This document shows, one piece after another, positions 25,379-33,399 of a DNA stretch of 64,000 nucleotides. Position numbers and translations under genes: made by a program. How positions within the stretch are numbered: the first letter of the stretch is position 1; each line of letters opens with the position of its first letter. Below the pieces are notes generated by a model. It was not told the DNA's origin. It saw only the letters and a list, made by a program, of their open reading frames with translations, and did not search any database. The stretch comes from SZUA-378 sp036652815 (lineage in GTDB: Bacteria > Bacillota > Clostridia > Lachnospirales > Lachnospiraceae). The stretch covers positions 8,105 to 72,104 of the forward strand of contig JAVVVE010000011.1 in NCBI GenBank assembly GCA_036652815.1, in the 5' to 3' direction.

Positions 25379-26623
25379 GTGGATAACGAGGCACAATTTG
25401 CGATGATGGGGATTAGCTATAAGCAAGCCCCTATGGATATCAGAGATCATGTGGTTTTTACGGATACAAAGAAAATGGATATGTATGAGGAATTAAATAA
25501 AATAGGAATTGAACAAGCAGTCATTCTGTCTACCTGCAATCGAAGTGAAATCTATTATCTATATCAGGTAGAGACACAGATAGAACAGGTAATCGGGCTT
25601 TATGACCGTTTTTTTAAATATGAAGGTTTACGTGATTATATGTTTCATAAAGAGAAGGAAGAAGCCATACGTTATCTGTATGAGGTGACGAATGGGTTAC
25701 ATTCACTGGTGTTGGGAGAGGATCAGATATTAGGACAGGTTGTACAGGCAGAAGAATTTGCAAGGATCAATGGATGCAGTAAGAAGATTATGAACCATAT
25801 CTTCAGAGATGCAATTACCTGCGCCAAAAGAGCAAAAACAGAACTGCGCATCAGCGAGCATCCACTCTCTCTTAGCTATATCGGGATAAAACAGCTAGAG
25901 ATAGTATGTGGTCTTGAGGGAAAAGAAATCATGGTATTGGGAAGTGGAAAGATGTCGGCCTTGGCTATGCGGTATTTGTATGAAGGGAATCCCAAGAAAA
26001 TCTACAATGCAAACAGGAGCAAAGAGCGAGCAGAATCTCTGACCAATGAATTTAACCAATTAGAAGTCGTCAGCTTCAAAGAACGCTATGAAGTCATCAA
26101 ACACTGCGATATCTTAATCGGAGCGACTTCATCGCCCCATGTGATTATCAGAAAAGAAGATATGGTGGATAGAGAAAAAGATTTGTATATCGTGGATTTG
26201 GCTTCCCCCAGGGATATCGAGTCATCTCTTCGGGAAAAAGAGCATATTTATCTGTATGATATGGATTATTTAAGTAAAATAGCAGAAGAGAATAATCAAA
26301 AACGTCTGGAAAAAGTGTCGGAGTTATCTGATAGGATTGAAGAAAGTAGGAAAGAAACGTTTGACTGGATGCGATCGAGTCGCATGGACACTACGATACA
26401 GACGCTGCAGGAACGGATCAATGAGGTGAGTGAGGATACCTATACGTTGTTAGAACACAAGCTTGAGTTAAGTGAGCATGATAAGAGTGTATTAAAAAAG
26501 GTGTTAAAATCCTCGATGAAGCGCTTGATGCGTGACCCGATTATCTCTTTAAAACAGGTGGAGGCAGAGAAGCAGGAACAGTATCATGAAGTTGTGAAGG
26601 ATTTATTTCATTTGGAATCATAG
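25379..26623 (+). CDS. hemA: Glutamyl-tRNA reductase
   Basis: First committed step of C5-pathway tetrapyrrole synthesis: reduces glutamyl-tRNA to glutamate-1-semialdehyde with NADPH. It has 414 residues, with the catalytic domain containing C53 in STCNRSE, the LVLGEDQILGQV segment, an NADPH-binding domain (MVLGSGKMSALAM) and a C-terminal dimerisation helix. The start is a GTG at 25379, chosen because AAGGAG lies about 7 bases upstream and the first residues align with the family. First gene of a six-gene cluster. Confidence 0.95.
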   Translation: MDNEAQFAMMGISYKQAPMDIRDHVVFTDTKKMDMYEELNKIGIEQAVILSTCNRSEIYYLYQVETQIEQVIGLYDRFFKYEGLRDYMFHKEKEEAIRYLYEVTNGLHSLVLGEDQILGQVVQAEEFARINGCSKKIMNHIFRDAITCAKRAKTELRISEHPLSLSYIGIKQLEIVCGLEGKEIMVLGSGKMSALAMRYLYEGNPKKIYNANRSKERAESLTNEFNQLEVVSFKERYEVIKHCDILIGATSSPHVIIRKEDMVDREKDLYIVDLASPRDIESSLREKEHIYLYDMDYLSKIAEENNQKRLEKVSELSDRIEESRKETFDWMRSSRMDTTIQTLQERINEVSEDTYTLLEHKLELSEHDKSVLKKVLKSSMKRLMRDPIISLKQVEAEKQEQYHEVVKDLFHLES

Positions 26624-26648
26624 ATGCTATGGATGGAAGGGGCAGTAT

Positions 26649-27536
26649 ATGAATATCAGAATAGGAACCAGAGGCAGCACTTTGGCATTGTGGCAAAGTG
26701 AATATGTCATGCATGAGATGCAGAAACGTTATCCCGAGCATACCTATGAGACGGTTATCATCAAGACAAAAGGGGATCGCATACAGACGGTAGCTCTGGA
26801 TAAAATAGGGGACAAAGGCTTGTTTGTCAAAGAAATTGAGGAACAGTTGCTGACCGGATCTATCGATATTGCCGTACACAGCATGAAGGATATGCCGTCG
26901 AATCTGCCACAGGGATTGGTTTTTTCCAAGAGCCTAAAAAGAGAAGATGCAAGAGATGTTTTAATCTTAAAAGAGGATAGTGACTTACAAACACTTAAAA
27001 AGGGAGCACGTATCGGTACAGGGAGTAAACGCAGAGCCATCCAGCTAAAAGCACTGAGACCGGATCTGACGATTGTTGATATTAGAGGGAACTTAGATAC
27101 CAGATTGCAAAAATTGCAAACAGAAGCATACGATGGAATCGTAGTGGCGGCAGCAGGAGTAAAGCGTTTGGGGATGGAGTCGATGATCAACTATTATTTC
27201 AAGGTAGAAGAAATGATCCCGGCAAGTGCACAGGGAACGCTGGCGATAGAAGTAAGAGAAGACAGGCAGGACTTATTGGCACTGCTGGATCCCATGGGAG
27301 ATGAAGATACCGAACAGTGTATCCTTGCGGAGAGAAATTTTTTACAAGCGATAGGGGGTAGCTGTCATATCCCGGTAGGAGCACATTGCATCAAGCAGGA
27401 TGCATACTATACGCTGTATGCCATTTATGGGGAAGGTGACAGAAGTCAGTCTTGTATCATAACAGGTACACATCCGAGGGACATGGGCATTCTGGCAGCG
27501 GAGAAACTAAAGAGAGCAATGGAGATAACAGGATGA
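26649..27536 (+). CDS. hemC: Porphobilinogen deaminase (hydroxymethylbilane synthase)
   Basis: Polymerises four porphobilinogens into hydroxymethylbilane. The 295-residue enzyme starts MNIRIGTRGSTLALWQ, contains the substrate-binding KTKGDR and VHSMKDMP motifs, and has the dipyrromethane cofactor cysteine C239 in GGSCHIPVG. GGAAGGGG precedes the ATG. The stop overlaps the next start (ATGA), so hemC and cobA/hemD are translationally coupled. Confidence 0.96.
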   Translation: MNIRIGTRGSTLALWQSEYVMHEMQKRYPEHTYETVIIKTKGDRIQTVALDKIGDKGLFVKEIEEQLLTGSIDIAVHSMKDMPSNLPQGLVFSKSLKREDARDVLILKEDSDLQTLKKGARIGTGSKRRAIQLKALRPDLTIVDIRGNLDTRLQKLQTEAYDGIVVAAAGVKRLGMESMINYYFKVEEMIPASAQGTLAIEVREDRQDLLALLDPMGDEDTEQCILAERNFLQAIGGSCHIPVGAHCIKQDAYYTLYAIYGEGDRSQSCIITGTHPRDMGILAAEKLKRAMEITG

Positions 27537-29059
27537 GTGGTACTGTATATTTGGTCGGGGGTGGTCCCGGAGATTTGGACTTATTGACGTGCAAGGCATA
27601 TCGATTAATCAAAGAAGCGGATTGCATCGTTTATGACCGCCTGATTGACCCTAAGATATTGGAGAAGGCAAAAGAAAACTGTGAATGTATCTATGTAGGA
27701 AAAGAAAATCATAATCATAGTATGAAACAGGAGGATATCAATCAATTATTAGTGGAGAAAGCTTATATCTACAAGACAGTAGTTCGCTTAAAAGGTGGGG
27801 ATGTATACGTGTTTGGAAGAGGTGGCGAGGAAGCACTGTACTTAAGAGAACATCAAATCCTTTTTGAAATCGTACCCGGTATCTCTTCTGCGATTGCGGG
27901 ACTGTCTTATGCAGGGATTCCGATTACACACAGAGGGATTGCCGGAGGCTTCCATGTCGTCACGGCACATAATAAATCCGATGAATTGGCAGAGATCGAT
28001 TTTCATGCAATGGCAAAAAGTGAGGACACCTGTGTATTCCTTATGGGTCTGACAAAACTCACAGAGATCGTTTCACATTTAATAGAAGCAGGGAAAGCGG
28101 GCGATACCGAGATTGCTGTGATTGCTAATGCAACGCTTCCTACACAACAGGTGCTGACTTCGACGTTGGCACATGTGATAGGAGAGTTTGAACAACATCC
28201 CTTAAGCTCTCCGGCACTCATCGTGGTGGGGCGAGTCGTTGCCTTACGAGACCGACTTAACTTTCAAGAAGAAAAACCCCTCTTTGGAGTTAAGATTCTG
28301 CTGTCTAAGGTAGGACATACTGCTTCTGCTATCGGTGAGCGTTTGCAGGCATTGGGTGCTCTGGTGTGTGAAGTACAGACCGGTTTGCTGCAAGAGAATC
28401 GAGAGGCATTAGATTCGATTGTCTATGAAGAGTACACGCATATTATAGTAACCAGCAAAAATGCAGTTCATTATTTTATGAATAGTTTACATAAGAATAA
28501 GATAGACGTAAGAACCCTGCATGCGATTACCTTTGTGGCAATCGGGCCTGCAACAAGAGCCTGTTTGGAGGAATATGGTATTTATCATGCGATTGCTCCA
28601 CAGATTTATCATCAGGATGCTCTGCTTGCATGTTTACAGGAACAGTTGCAGCCGAATCATCATATATTGTTTCCCAAGGTAGCACCGCTGAATGAAGAGG
28701 GAATGGCACTGGAACAAGCTTTGGAGAAGATATGTCCGGTCAAAGTCGTAGCATTATATGAGAATATACCGGTTGAAAAGAGTGAGCTTAAGAAGCAGAT
28801 AGAGCAGTATGCGAGCATACCCTTGACGAAAGAGATGCTGGTATATACCTGCAGCAGCAGTGTACGCCGTTCGATAGAGATCGTTCGGCAGGTACAGGAG
28901 ATATCATGTGCTCAGATATTCTCCATCGGAGATAAAACCAGTGAGACTTTAAGAACCTATGGAGTGGATGCTATCATACAATCCAGGCATGCTACTTTGG
29001 ATTCTCTTTTCGACACCATCAAAGAGCAGGCAGAGTATACTCAGAAAAGGAAGGCATAG
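27533..29059 (+). CDS. cobA-hemD: Fused uroporphyrinogen-III methyltransferase / uroporphyrinogen-III synthase
   Basis: A 508-residue bifunctional protein. The N-terminal half (1-245) is a SUMT/CobA methyltransferase making precorrin-2 (VYLVGGGPGDLDLLTCKA, VRLKGGDVYVFGRGGEE and the PGISSAIAG loop). The C-terminal half (about 255-500) is a HemD-type synthase closing the ring. This fusion channels hydroxymethylbilane straight to precorrin-2, the branch toward siroheme and B12 rather than haem. The start at 27533 overlaps the hemC stop. The longer frame from 27452 lies inside hemC. Confidence 0.95.
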   Translation: MSGTVYLVGGGPGDLDLLTCKAYRLIKEADCIVYDRLIDPKILEKAKENCECIYVGKENHNHSMKQEDINQLLVEKAYIYKTVVRLKGGDVYVFGRGGEEALYLREHQILFEIVPGISSAIAGLSYAGIPITHRGIAGGFHVVTAHNKSDELAEIDFHAMAKSEDTCVFLMGLTKLTEIVSHLIEAGKAGDTEIAVIANATLPTQQVLTSTLAHVIGEFEQHPLSSPALIVVGRVVALRDRLNFQEEKPLFGVKILLSKVGHTASAIGERLQALGALVCEVQTGLLQENREALDSIVYEEYTHIIVTSKNAVHYFMNSLHKNKIDVRTLHAITFVAIGPATRACLEEYGIYHAIAPQIYHQDALLACLQEQLQPNHHILFPKVAPLNEEGMALEQALEKICPVKVVALYENIPVEKSELKKQIEQYASIPLTKEMLVYTCSSSVRRSIEIVRQVQEISCAQIFSIGDKTSETLRTYGVDAIIQSRHATLDSLFDTIKEQAEYTQKRKA

Positions 29060-29061
29060 AG

Positions 29062-30030
29062 ATGTACAGAGGAAGAAGACTTCGCACCAATGAGGCGATT
29101 CGCAGTTTAATGAAAGAGACCACCTTATCGGCAGCAGATTTGATTTATCCGATTTTTGTGGTTGAAGGAGACAATATCAAAGAGGAAATCGGTTCTATGC
29201 CGGGCATCTATCATTATTCGATAGACCGTTTACCGGAAGTGGCACAAGAGATGTGTGCTGTGGATGTAAGGAGTTGTATCTTATTCGGTATCCCGGCACA
29301 TAAGGATGCATACGGAAGTGAAGCATATAGAGCGGATGGTATCGTACAAAAAGCAGTACGGATATTAAAGCAGACAGCTCCCGAGCTCTATGTGATAGGG
29401 GATGTATGTATGTGTGAATATACCGATCACGGACATTGTGGTATCGTGGATGAACAGGGCGATGTGAAGAATGATGAAACCTTGACCTATTTAAGTCGTA
29501 TCGCAGTGAGCTATGCAAAAGCAGGCATCGACATGGTTGCACCGAGCGATATGATGGATGGACATATTGCAGCTTTAAGACAGGCACTGGATCAGACCGG
29601 ATATGAGATGTTACCCATCATGGGATACAGTGCAAAATATGCCAGTAATTATTATGGCCCATTTCGGGAAGCGGCTGATTCGGCACCACAGTTTGGCAAT
29701 CGTTTGTCTTATCAGATGGATTATGCCAATGGGAAAGAAGCGTTACGTGAAATAGAAGCCGATATTGCGGAGGGTGTTGATATTATTATGGTCAAGCCGG
29801 CACTCGCTTATCTGGATGTGATCAAGGAAGCCAGCCTGCGGTACGACATGCCCATTGCGGCTTATAATGTAAGCGGTGAATATGCGATGCTTAAGATGGC
29901 AGTAGAACAAAAACTTATGCGAGAAGATGTTATTTATGAAACGTTGCTATCCATCAAAAGAGCAGGAGCTGATTTAATTATTACTTATTTTGCATTGGAT
30001 ATTGCGAAACAATTGAAAGAGGGAAAGTAG
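29062..30030 (+). CDS. hemB: Delta-aminolevulinic acid dehydratase (porphobilinogen synthase)
   Basis: Condenses two 5-aminolevulinates into porphobilinogen. It has 322 residues. The Zn-type cysteines are present in DVCMCEYTDHGHCG. The Schiff-base lysine is K245 in MVKPALAYLD, with the second active-site lysine in YSAKYASNYYGPFREA. It starts two bases after cobA/hemD with an AAGGAAGG box, and hemL begins directly after its stop. Confidence 0.97.
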   Translation: MYRGRRLRTNEAIRSLMKETTLSAADLIYPIFVVEGDNIKEEIGSMPGIYHYSIDRLPEVAQEMCAVDVRSCILFGIPAHKDAYGSEAYRADGIVQKAVRILKQTAPELYVIGDVCMCEYTDHGHCGIVDEQGDVKNDETLTYLSRIAVSYAKAGIDMVAPSDMMDGHIAALRQALDQTGYEMLPIMGYSAKYASNYYGPFREAADSAPQFGNRLSYQMDYANGKEALREIEADIAEGVDIIMVKPALAYLDVIKEASLRYDMPIAAYNVSGEYAMLKMAVEQKLMREDVIYETLLSIKRAGADLIITYFALDIAKQLKEGK

Positions 30031-31335
30031 ATGAATCACATACAATCAGAAGCTTCTTTTACAGAAGCCTGTCAAGTTATGCCGGGTGGCGTCAACTCTC
30101 CGGTACGGGCATTTCGTTCTGTCGGTATGGCACCGATTTTTATTGACCATGCAAAGGGCAGTACTTTAGTAGATGAAGACGGCAACCAATATATAGATTA
30201 TATCTGTTCATGGGGGCCGATGATATTAGGACATAACCACCCTTTATTACAGGAGAGTTTGCAATCGGCGATGACAAAAGGACTCAGCTTTGGGCTACCT
30301 ACCTCTATCGAGGTACAACTGGCGGAGCAGATTATCGAAGCTTACCAAGGGGTAGACATGGTGCGAATGGTAAATTCCGGAACAGAAGCCACCATGAGTG
30401 CGATTCGGGTTGCAAGAGGATACACAGGGAAAGATAAGATCATTAAATTTGAAGGCTGTTACCATGGACATAGCGATGGACTGTTGGTTAAAAGCGGATC
30501 CGGGACACTAACCTTTGGGGTGCCTACCAGTCCGGGCGTTCCGGAAGATATCGTTAAAAATACATTGGTGTGCCAATATAATTCGATCGCTTCGGTGCAA
30601 GAAACCGTGCAAGCCAATCCGGGACAGATTGCCGCGATTATCATAGAACCGATTGCAGGTAATATGGGAGTGATACCGGCACAGCTTATTTTTTTACAGC
30701 AGCTACGGGAGTTGTGTACCGAAGAACATATTATTTTGATTTTTGATGAAGTGATCAGTGGATTCAGAATCGCTTATGGTGGAGCAGCAGCTTACTATGG
30801 TGTCACACCGGATATGGCCTGCTTTGGCAAGATCATAGGCGGTGGACTGCCGGTAGGGGCATATGGAGGCAGGCGTACTATCATGGAGATGGTATCACCG
30901 GTCGGACCGGTCTATCAGGCAGGGACTTTATCCGGCAATCCCTTAGCGATGCATCTGGGGAGTACACTGCTAACTTATCTAAAAGAGAATCCACAGGTAT
31001 ATGAGCAAATCAATCATGCGGCGGCCTATTTGGAAACAGAGATGACAAAGCTGATTCATCGATATCACAGACCATATCAAGTGAGCCGCTGCGGTTCTTT
31101 ATTAACGGTATTCTTTACCGAGGGAGAGATTCACAGTTACGATGATGTACAAAATTGTGATACCGAGGCTTTTGCACGTTATTTCAGAGTCATGCTACAA
31201 GAACATGTGATGATTGCTCCAAGTCAGTATGAAGCGATGTTTGTATCCGATGCACATACACAGCATCAATTAGACGCCACAATAGCAGCCTTTGAAAAGG
31301 CGATGATGATCTCGGAAATCGAGGAAAAAAGATGA
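30031..31335 (+). CDS. hemL: Glutamate-1-semialdehyde 2,1-aminomutase
   Basis: PLP enzyme converting glutamate-1-semialdehyde to 5-aminolevulinate, the partner of HemA. It has 434 residues. The PLP lysine is K267 in CFGKIIGGGLPVGAYGG, with VNSGTEATMSAIRVARG and the EPIAGNMG segment typical of the family. Its ATG follows the hemB stop without a gap. Its stop overlaps the start of the next gene by 4 bases. Confidence 0.96.
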   Translation: MNHIQSEASFTEACQVMPGGVNSPVRAFRSVGMAPIFIDHAKGSTLVDEDGNQYIDYICSWGPMILGHNHPLLQESLQSAMTKGLSFGLPTSIEVQLAEQIIEAYQGVDMVRMVNSGTEATMSAIRVARGYTGKDKIIKFEGCYHGHSDGLLVKSGSGTLTFGVPTSPGVPEDIVKNTLVCQYNSIASVQETVQANPGQIAAIIIEPIAGNMGVIPAQLIFLQQLRELCTEEHIILIFDEVISGFRIAYGGAAAYYGVTPDMACFGKIIGGGLPVGAYGGRRTIMEMVSPVGPVYQAGTLSGNPLAMHLGSTLLTYLKENPQVYEQINHAAAYLETEMTKLIHRYHRPYQVSRCGSLLTVFFTEGEIHSYDDVQNCDTEAFARYFRVMLQEHVMIAPSQYEAMFVSDAHTQHQLDATIAAFEKAMMISEIEEKR

Positions 31336-32165
31336 TAGGGGAAATAGAGGTAAAAGGAAAAAGGGTAGTGATAATAGGTACCGGGCAGCAGGCATGTGAA
31401 AAGGGAAAACACATGGAGGAAGCGGGAGCAGAAGTATGCTATGTGCAGAAAGCATATGAGCCAACAGATATTGCAGGTGCTTTTTTAGTCTATGCCTGTA
31501 CGGATGACAGCAGCCTCAATCATCAGATTGTGCTGGACGCCAATGCCAATCAAAGTCTGAGTGCCAGTGTACATCAAGATGACAGTGCAAGTTTTCATGC
31601 ATTACGGTCAGAGGATTTTGGATTACTCCGTGTGGCAGTCAGTACGAAAGGAGCTTATCCGTCGTTTGGACAAATGGTAATCGAAGAACTACGTGCCCGA
31701 TATACGGATAGCTATGCATCACGACTATTGATTCTTCAGCCGTTTCGTGCCAAGATTCTACAACTGTATGCACAAAAAAAAGAGAGTGATATAGATGAAA
31801 ACATAGATATTAACATAGAAAAAAGGCAGATTCTGAGTGATTTGGCCTATGCGTCTGCAGAGGAACTTGATTTTTATGAGTGTGCCATGCGGCATAACAA
31901 AGCTCTGATCTGTGTGTTTCGTGGAGATGAACGGGATACACCCCATGACTGTATACAGTCATTTTTAAAAAGATTTACAAGAAATGTAACGAAAGAAGCT
32001 ATGCTGCCGATATGGTTTGTGCATCGGCATGAGTGCGTGAGAGAAGCATATAATGAACAATATCCGGATCTAAGAATGCTGTCCCCGGAACAGATGAAGC
32101 ATAATTTGTATTGCTTGGAGGTAACAACGGTGCAATACGAAGAGGCAAGCTATTTTCAAATTTGA
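31332..32165 (+). CDS. Precorrin-2 dehydrogenase-like protein with unassigned C-terminal domain
   Basis: A 277-residue protein closing the tetrapyrrole cluster, overlapping hemL by 4 bases. Residues 1-125 resemble the NAD-binding dehydrogenase part of CysG/Met8p: VVIIGTGQQACEKGKHMEEAGAEV, YEPTDIAGAFLVYACTDD (catalytic-type Asp kept) and RVAVSTKGAYPSFG. The Rossmann core seems about 25 residues shorter than usual and has TGQQ where GGGKVA is normal. Residues about 150-277 (ALICVFRGDERDTPHDC, then PIWFVHRHECV) match nothing I recognise. By position the protein should give sirohydrochlorin and perhaps insert iron. The dehydrogenase part is fairly secure, the second half is open. Confidence 0.7.
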   Translation: MIGEIEVKGKRVVIIGTGQQACEKGKHMEEAGAEVCYVQKAYEPTDIAGAFLVYACTDDSSLNHQIVLDANANQSLSASVHQDDSASFHALRSEDFGLLRVAVSTKGAYPSFGQMVIEELRARYTDSYASRLLILQPFRAKILQLYAQKKESDIDENIDINIEKRQILSDLAYASAEELDFYECAMRHNKALICVFRGDERDTPHDCIQSFLKRFTRNVTKEAMLPIWFVHRHECVREAYNEQYPDLRMLSPEQMKHNLYCLEVTTVQYEEASYFQI

Positions 32166-32190
32166 CATATTGTTCCATTTGTGCTACATT
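32162..32190 (+). promoter_or_regulatory. Promoter of the riboswitch-controlled exchanger
   Basis: TTGACA (32162-32167) overlaps the preceding stop codon. It is followed by 17 bases and TACATT (32185-32190). Transcription would start near 32197, just before the aptamer. Confidence 0.75.
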
Positions 32191-32200
32191 ATTGAATAAT

Positions 32201-32308
32201 CCAAAAGGGAGTAGTTATCAGATGCATCCAACAATCTCCCGTATATAAACGGTGGTTGCATCCCTATTGTGAAGTATAGACTGAGACAAATAGGAACGAG
32301 ACTTTTGG
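32201..32308 (+). ncRNA. yybP-ykoY (Mn2+) riboswitch aptamer
   Basis: The 5' signature AAAAGGGAGTAG (32203-32214) and the 3' CGAGACTTTTGG match the yybP-ykoY layout. P1 forms between CCAAAAG (32201-32207) and CTTTTGG (32302-32308). An internal arm GATGCA/TGCATC encloses a stem-loop, and a further arm CCTATT/AATAGG follows. Established knowledge: this class binds Mn2+ and commonly controls cation exporters, including exchangers such as the next gene. Confidence 0.82.
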
Positions 32309-32345
32309 TACACAGAATAAGTGTGCCATGAGTCTCTATTTTTAT
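32298..32345 (+). terminator. Riboswitch expression platform: intrinsic terminator
   Basis: GAGACT (32298-32303) pairs with AGTCTC (32331-32336), with inner GG/CC and CACA/TGTG pairs, followed by TATTTTTAT. The 5' arm overlaps the 3' strand of aptamer stem P1, so the two structures are mutually exclusive. Metal binding would stabilise P1 and allow read-through. Confidence 0.82.
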
Positions 32346-32399
32346 GCATCCACAGAGCCGGCATAGCAGGAAAAACCTGCAGAGAAGGAGAACAGAGCC

Positions 32400-33338
32400 A
32401 TGAATATGTTATTACAGGTCGTATTACTCGTGATCGGATTTGCTATGCTGGTGAAAGGGGCAGATTGGTTTGTCGAGGGCAGTTCGGGCATCGCAGATAA
32501 ATTTGGCATCCCGCAGATAGTCATTGGTCTGACGATCGTAGCATTCGGAACCAGTGCACCGGAGGCAGCCATCAGTATCGGTGCAGCATTAAAGGGCAGT
32601 GCAGAATTGACGATAGGTAATGTGGTAGGCAGTAATATCTTAAATATCTTATTGATCTTAGGAATCACAGCCCTGATTACGCCACTGGCGATACAGAAGA
32701 ATACTTTGAAATATGAGATACCGTATGTGCTAGTGGTTACATTATTGTTATTGGGACTTGGAATCAATGACAATATGATCAGCCGATTGGACGGCGCTAT
32801 CTTATGGGCTTTTATGATCCTGTTTCTGGTATACCTGCTCATCATGTCCAAAAAAGGTGCAGTTGATATAGAAGAGATACCGGATGAAAAGAAACTCAGT
32901 GTCTGGAAATTATTAGGCATTACAGCGGTTGGTATGGTATTGATTATCGTAGGAAGTGATTTTACAGTAGATGCGGCAACCAAGATTGCAGAAGCTGTTG
33001 GAGTAAGCCAGAGAGTAATCGGTTTAACAGTAGTCGCATTTGGGACTTCTCTACCGGAGCTGATTACCTCAGTAACAGCCGGGATTAAGGGAAAAGCAGA
33101 TATTGCAGTTGGTAACATCGTAGGCAGTAATATCTTTAATATCTTATTTGTAGTCGGTACGGCGGCCGTTATTACACCGGTAGCATTTGCTTCTAACTTT
33201 GTACTGGATAGTATCATAGCGATGCTGGCTGCAGTGATACTGTGGATCTGTGTTTGCAAAGACTTACGTTTAAAGAGAAGTGCGGGTATCATGATGTTAA
33301 TTGTGGATGCAGTGTATTTTGTTTCCCTCTTGATTTAG
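32400..33338 (+). CDS. CaCA-family cation exchanger (YrbG-like)
   Basis: A 312-residue membrane protein with about ten helices and the two inverted alpha repeats of the Ca2+:cation antiporter superfamily: VIGLTIVAFGTSAPE with GNVVGSNILNILL, and VIGLTVVAFGTSLPE with GNIVGSNIFNILF. The acidic residues of both GTSxPE motifs, needed for cation binding, are kept. The family usually exchanges Ca2+ for Na+ or H+. The upstream Mn2+ riboswitch suggests Mn2+ export here (inference). AAGGAG precedes the ATG. Confidence 0.92.
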   Translation: MNMLLQVVLLVIGFAMLVKGADWFVEGSSGIADKFGIPQIVIGLTIVAFGTSAPEAAISIGAALKGSAELTIGNVVGSNILNILLILGITALITPLAIQKNTLKYEIPYVLVVTLLLLGLGINDNMISRLDGAILWAFMILFLVYLLIMSKKGAVDIEEIPDEKKLSVWKLLGITAVGMVLIIVGSDFTVDAATKIAEAVGVSQRVIGLTVVAFGTSLPELITSVTAGIKGKADIAVGNIVGSNIFNILFVVGTAAVITPVAFASNFVLDSIIAMLAAVILWICVCKDLRLKRSAGIMMLIVDAVYFVSLLI

Positions 33339-33358
33339 ATGGTAGAATCTGTTATACT
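33330..33358 (+). promoter_or_regulatory. Promoter of the phosphofructokinase gene
   Basis: TTGATT (33330-33335), a 17-base spacer and TATACT (33353-33358), 42 bases before the ATG at 33400. Confidence 0.7.
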
Positions 33359-33399
33359 TTTTTCGGCTATTAATGAATCATGGAAAAGGAGAATGTACA

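Noticed and set aside
32342..33292. 316-residue open frame on the reverse strand opposite the CaCA exchanger
   Set aside because: It is the antisense shadow of a highly conserved membrane protein, is rich in Ser/Thr/Ile/Pro without any motif, and has no ribosome site.
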